5,681 nt of DNA from an uncultured Ruminococcus sp. Its GTDB lineage: Bacteria; Bacillota; Clostridia; Oscillospirales; Acutalibacteraceae. Below are positions 5,480-5,681 of the stretch, in pieces. The stretch lies in the NCBI GenBank assembly GCA_902803585.1, contig CADCQO010000160.1, positions 1-5,681 of the forward strand. Reading direction: 5' to 3'. Within the stretch, counting starts at the first letter, position 1. Each line of letters starts with the position of its first letter. Below the pieces are notes generated by a model. The model was given only the letters and a program-made list of their open reading frames with translations. It was not told the DNA's origin and made no database searches. The position numbers and the translations under genes are program-made.

Positions 5480-5510
5480 AAAAGAAAAAGCACCCGCTGC
5501 TGCGGATGCT
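5480..5510 (-). terminator. Intrinsic terminator of the rRNA-tRNA operon
   Basis: On the minus strand AGCATCCGC (5510-5502) pairs with GCGGGTGCT (5497-5489) over a four-base loop, with one G-U pair. TTTTTCTTTT runs down to 5480, its first T being the last base of the stem. It begins nine bases after the mature 3' end of tRNA-Asn, so it closes the rRNA-tRNA transcript. Confidence 0.85.
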
Positions 5511-5519
5511 AATTCGTGA

Positions 5520-5592
5520 CTCCCCCAACTGGGCTCGAACCAGTGACATCATGATTAACAGTCATGCGCTCTACCGACTGAGCTATGGAGGA
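5520..5592 (-). tRNA. tRNA-Asn (anticodon GTT)
   Basis: The minus strand folds as a complete 73-base cloverleaf. The acceptor stem is TCCTCCA with TGGGGGA, including one G-U pair. The D arm contains AGCTCAGTCGGTAGAGC. The anticodon stem is CATGA/TCATG around loop CTGTTAA (anticodon at 5559-5557). The T arm is ACTGG-TTCGAGC-CCAGT. The discriminator base is G (5520), as expected for Asn. CCA is not encoded (TCA follows), so it must be added by nucleotidyltransferase. It lies eight bases after the 5S rRNA and is probably processed from the same rRNA transcript. Confidence 0.97.
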
Positions 5593-5600
5593 TTATTTGT

Positions 5601-5681
5601 GTTGGCATCTTCCTATTTTTCCAGATCGTCACCAATCAAGTATCTTCGGCACCATTGAGCTTAACTTCCGTGTTCGGCATG
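5601..5681 (-). rRNA. rrf: 5S ribosomal RNA (3' part; 5' end lies beyond the window)
   Basis: The minus strand from the right edge reads the conserved 5S block CATGCCGAACACGGAAGTTA, then GCCGA-x2-ATACT and ATAGG, and ends in GATGCCAAC near 5601. About 81 of the usual roughly 117 bases are present; the missing 5' third lies right of the window. The 3' boundary is set by the terminal GCCAAC, which should pair with the unseen 5' end, and could be off by a base or two. It probably ends a 16S-23S-5S operon followed by tRNA-Asn. Confidence 0.95.

Overview
The window looks like chromosomal DNA of a low-to-mid-GC Firmicute, most likely a gut-type Clostridia (Ruminococcus/Oscillospiraceae-like). The clues are the paired M16-family proteins YmfF/YmfH, strong AGGAGG-type ribosome binding sites, consensus sigma-A promoters, and a 5S rRNA followed closely by a tRNA-Asn without an encoded CCA. 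The lineage is an inference from gene content, not a database result. No phage, IS element or CRISPR array was seen.

Layout. At the far left (1-90) is an AT-rich gap with a promoter pointing out of the window. On the minus strand from 2659 to 91 lie two adjacent peptidase-like genes, ymfF then ymfH, 16 bases apart. A 508-base intergenic region (2660-3167) separates them from a plus-strand run of three genes. It holds divergent promoters, a structured leader candidate for ymfF, and an AT-rich stretch with repeated ATAC-N5-GTAT elements. The plus-strand genes are tatD (metal-dependent nuclease), a classical short-chain dehydrogenase/reductase, and a 206-residue protein that resembles flavin-dependent thymidylate synthase ThyX but has lost its signature motif. 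This run ends at a terminator that also works on the opposite strand. The right end is the tail of an rRNA operon on the minus strand: 5S rRNA (cut by the window edge), tRNA-Asn, and its own intrinsic terminator.

How the genes fit together. YmfH keeps the inverted zinc motif HxxEH and lacks the R/Y substrate-binding pair, while YmfF lacks HxxEH and keeps R/Y. The two therefore probably build one active site as a heterodimer. In Bacillus subtilis their homologues are encoded next to ymfI, the EF-P 5-aminopentanone reductase. The reductase in this window does not look like YmfI, so the proximity should not be over-read. The reductase and the ThyX-like gene are 16 bases apart and are probably co-transcribed. 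The ThyX-like protein is the least explained gene here and the best candidate for new biology.
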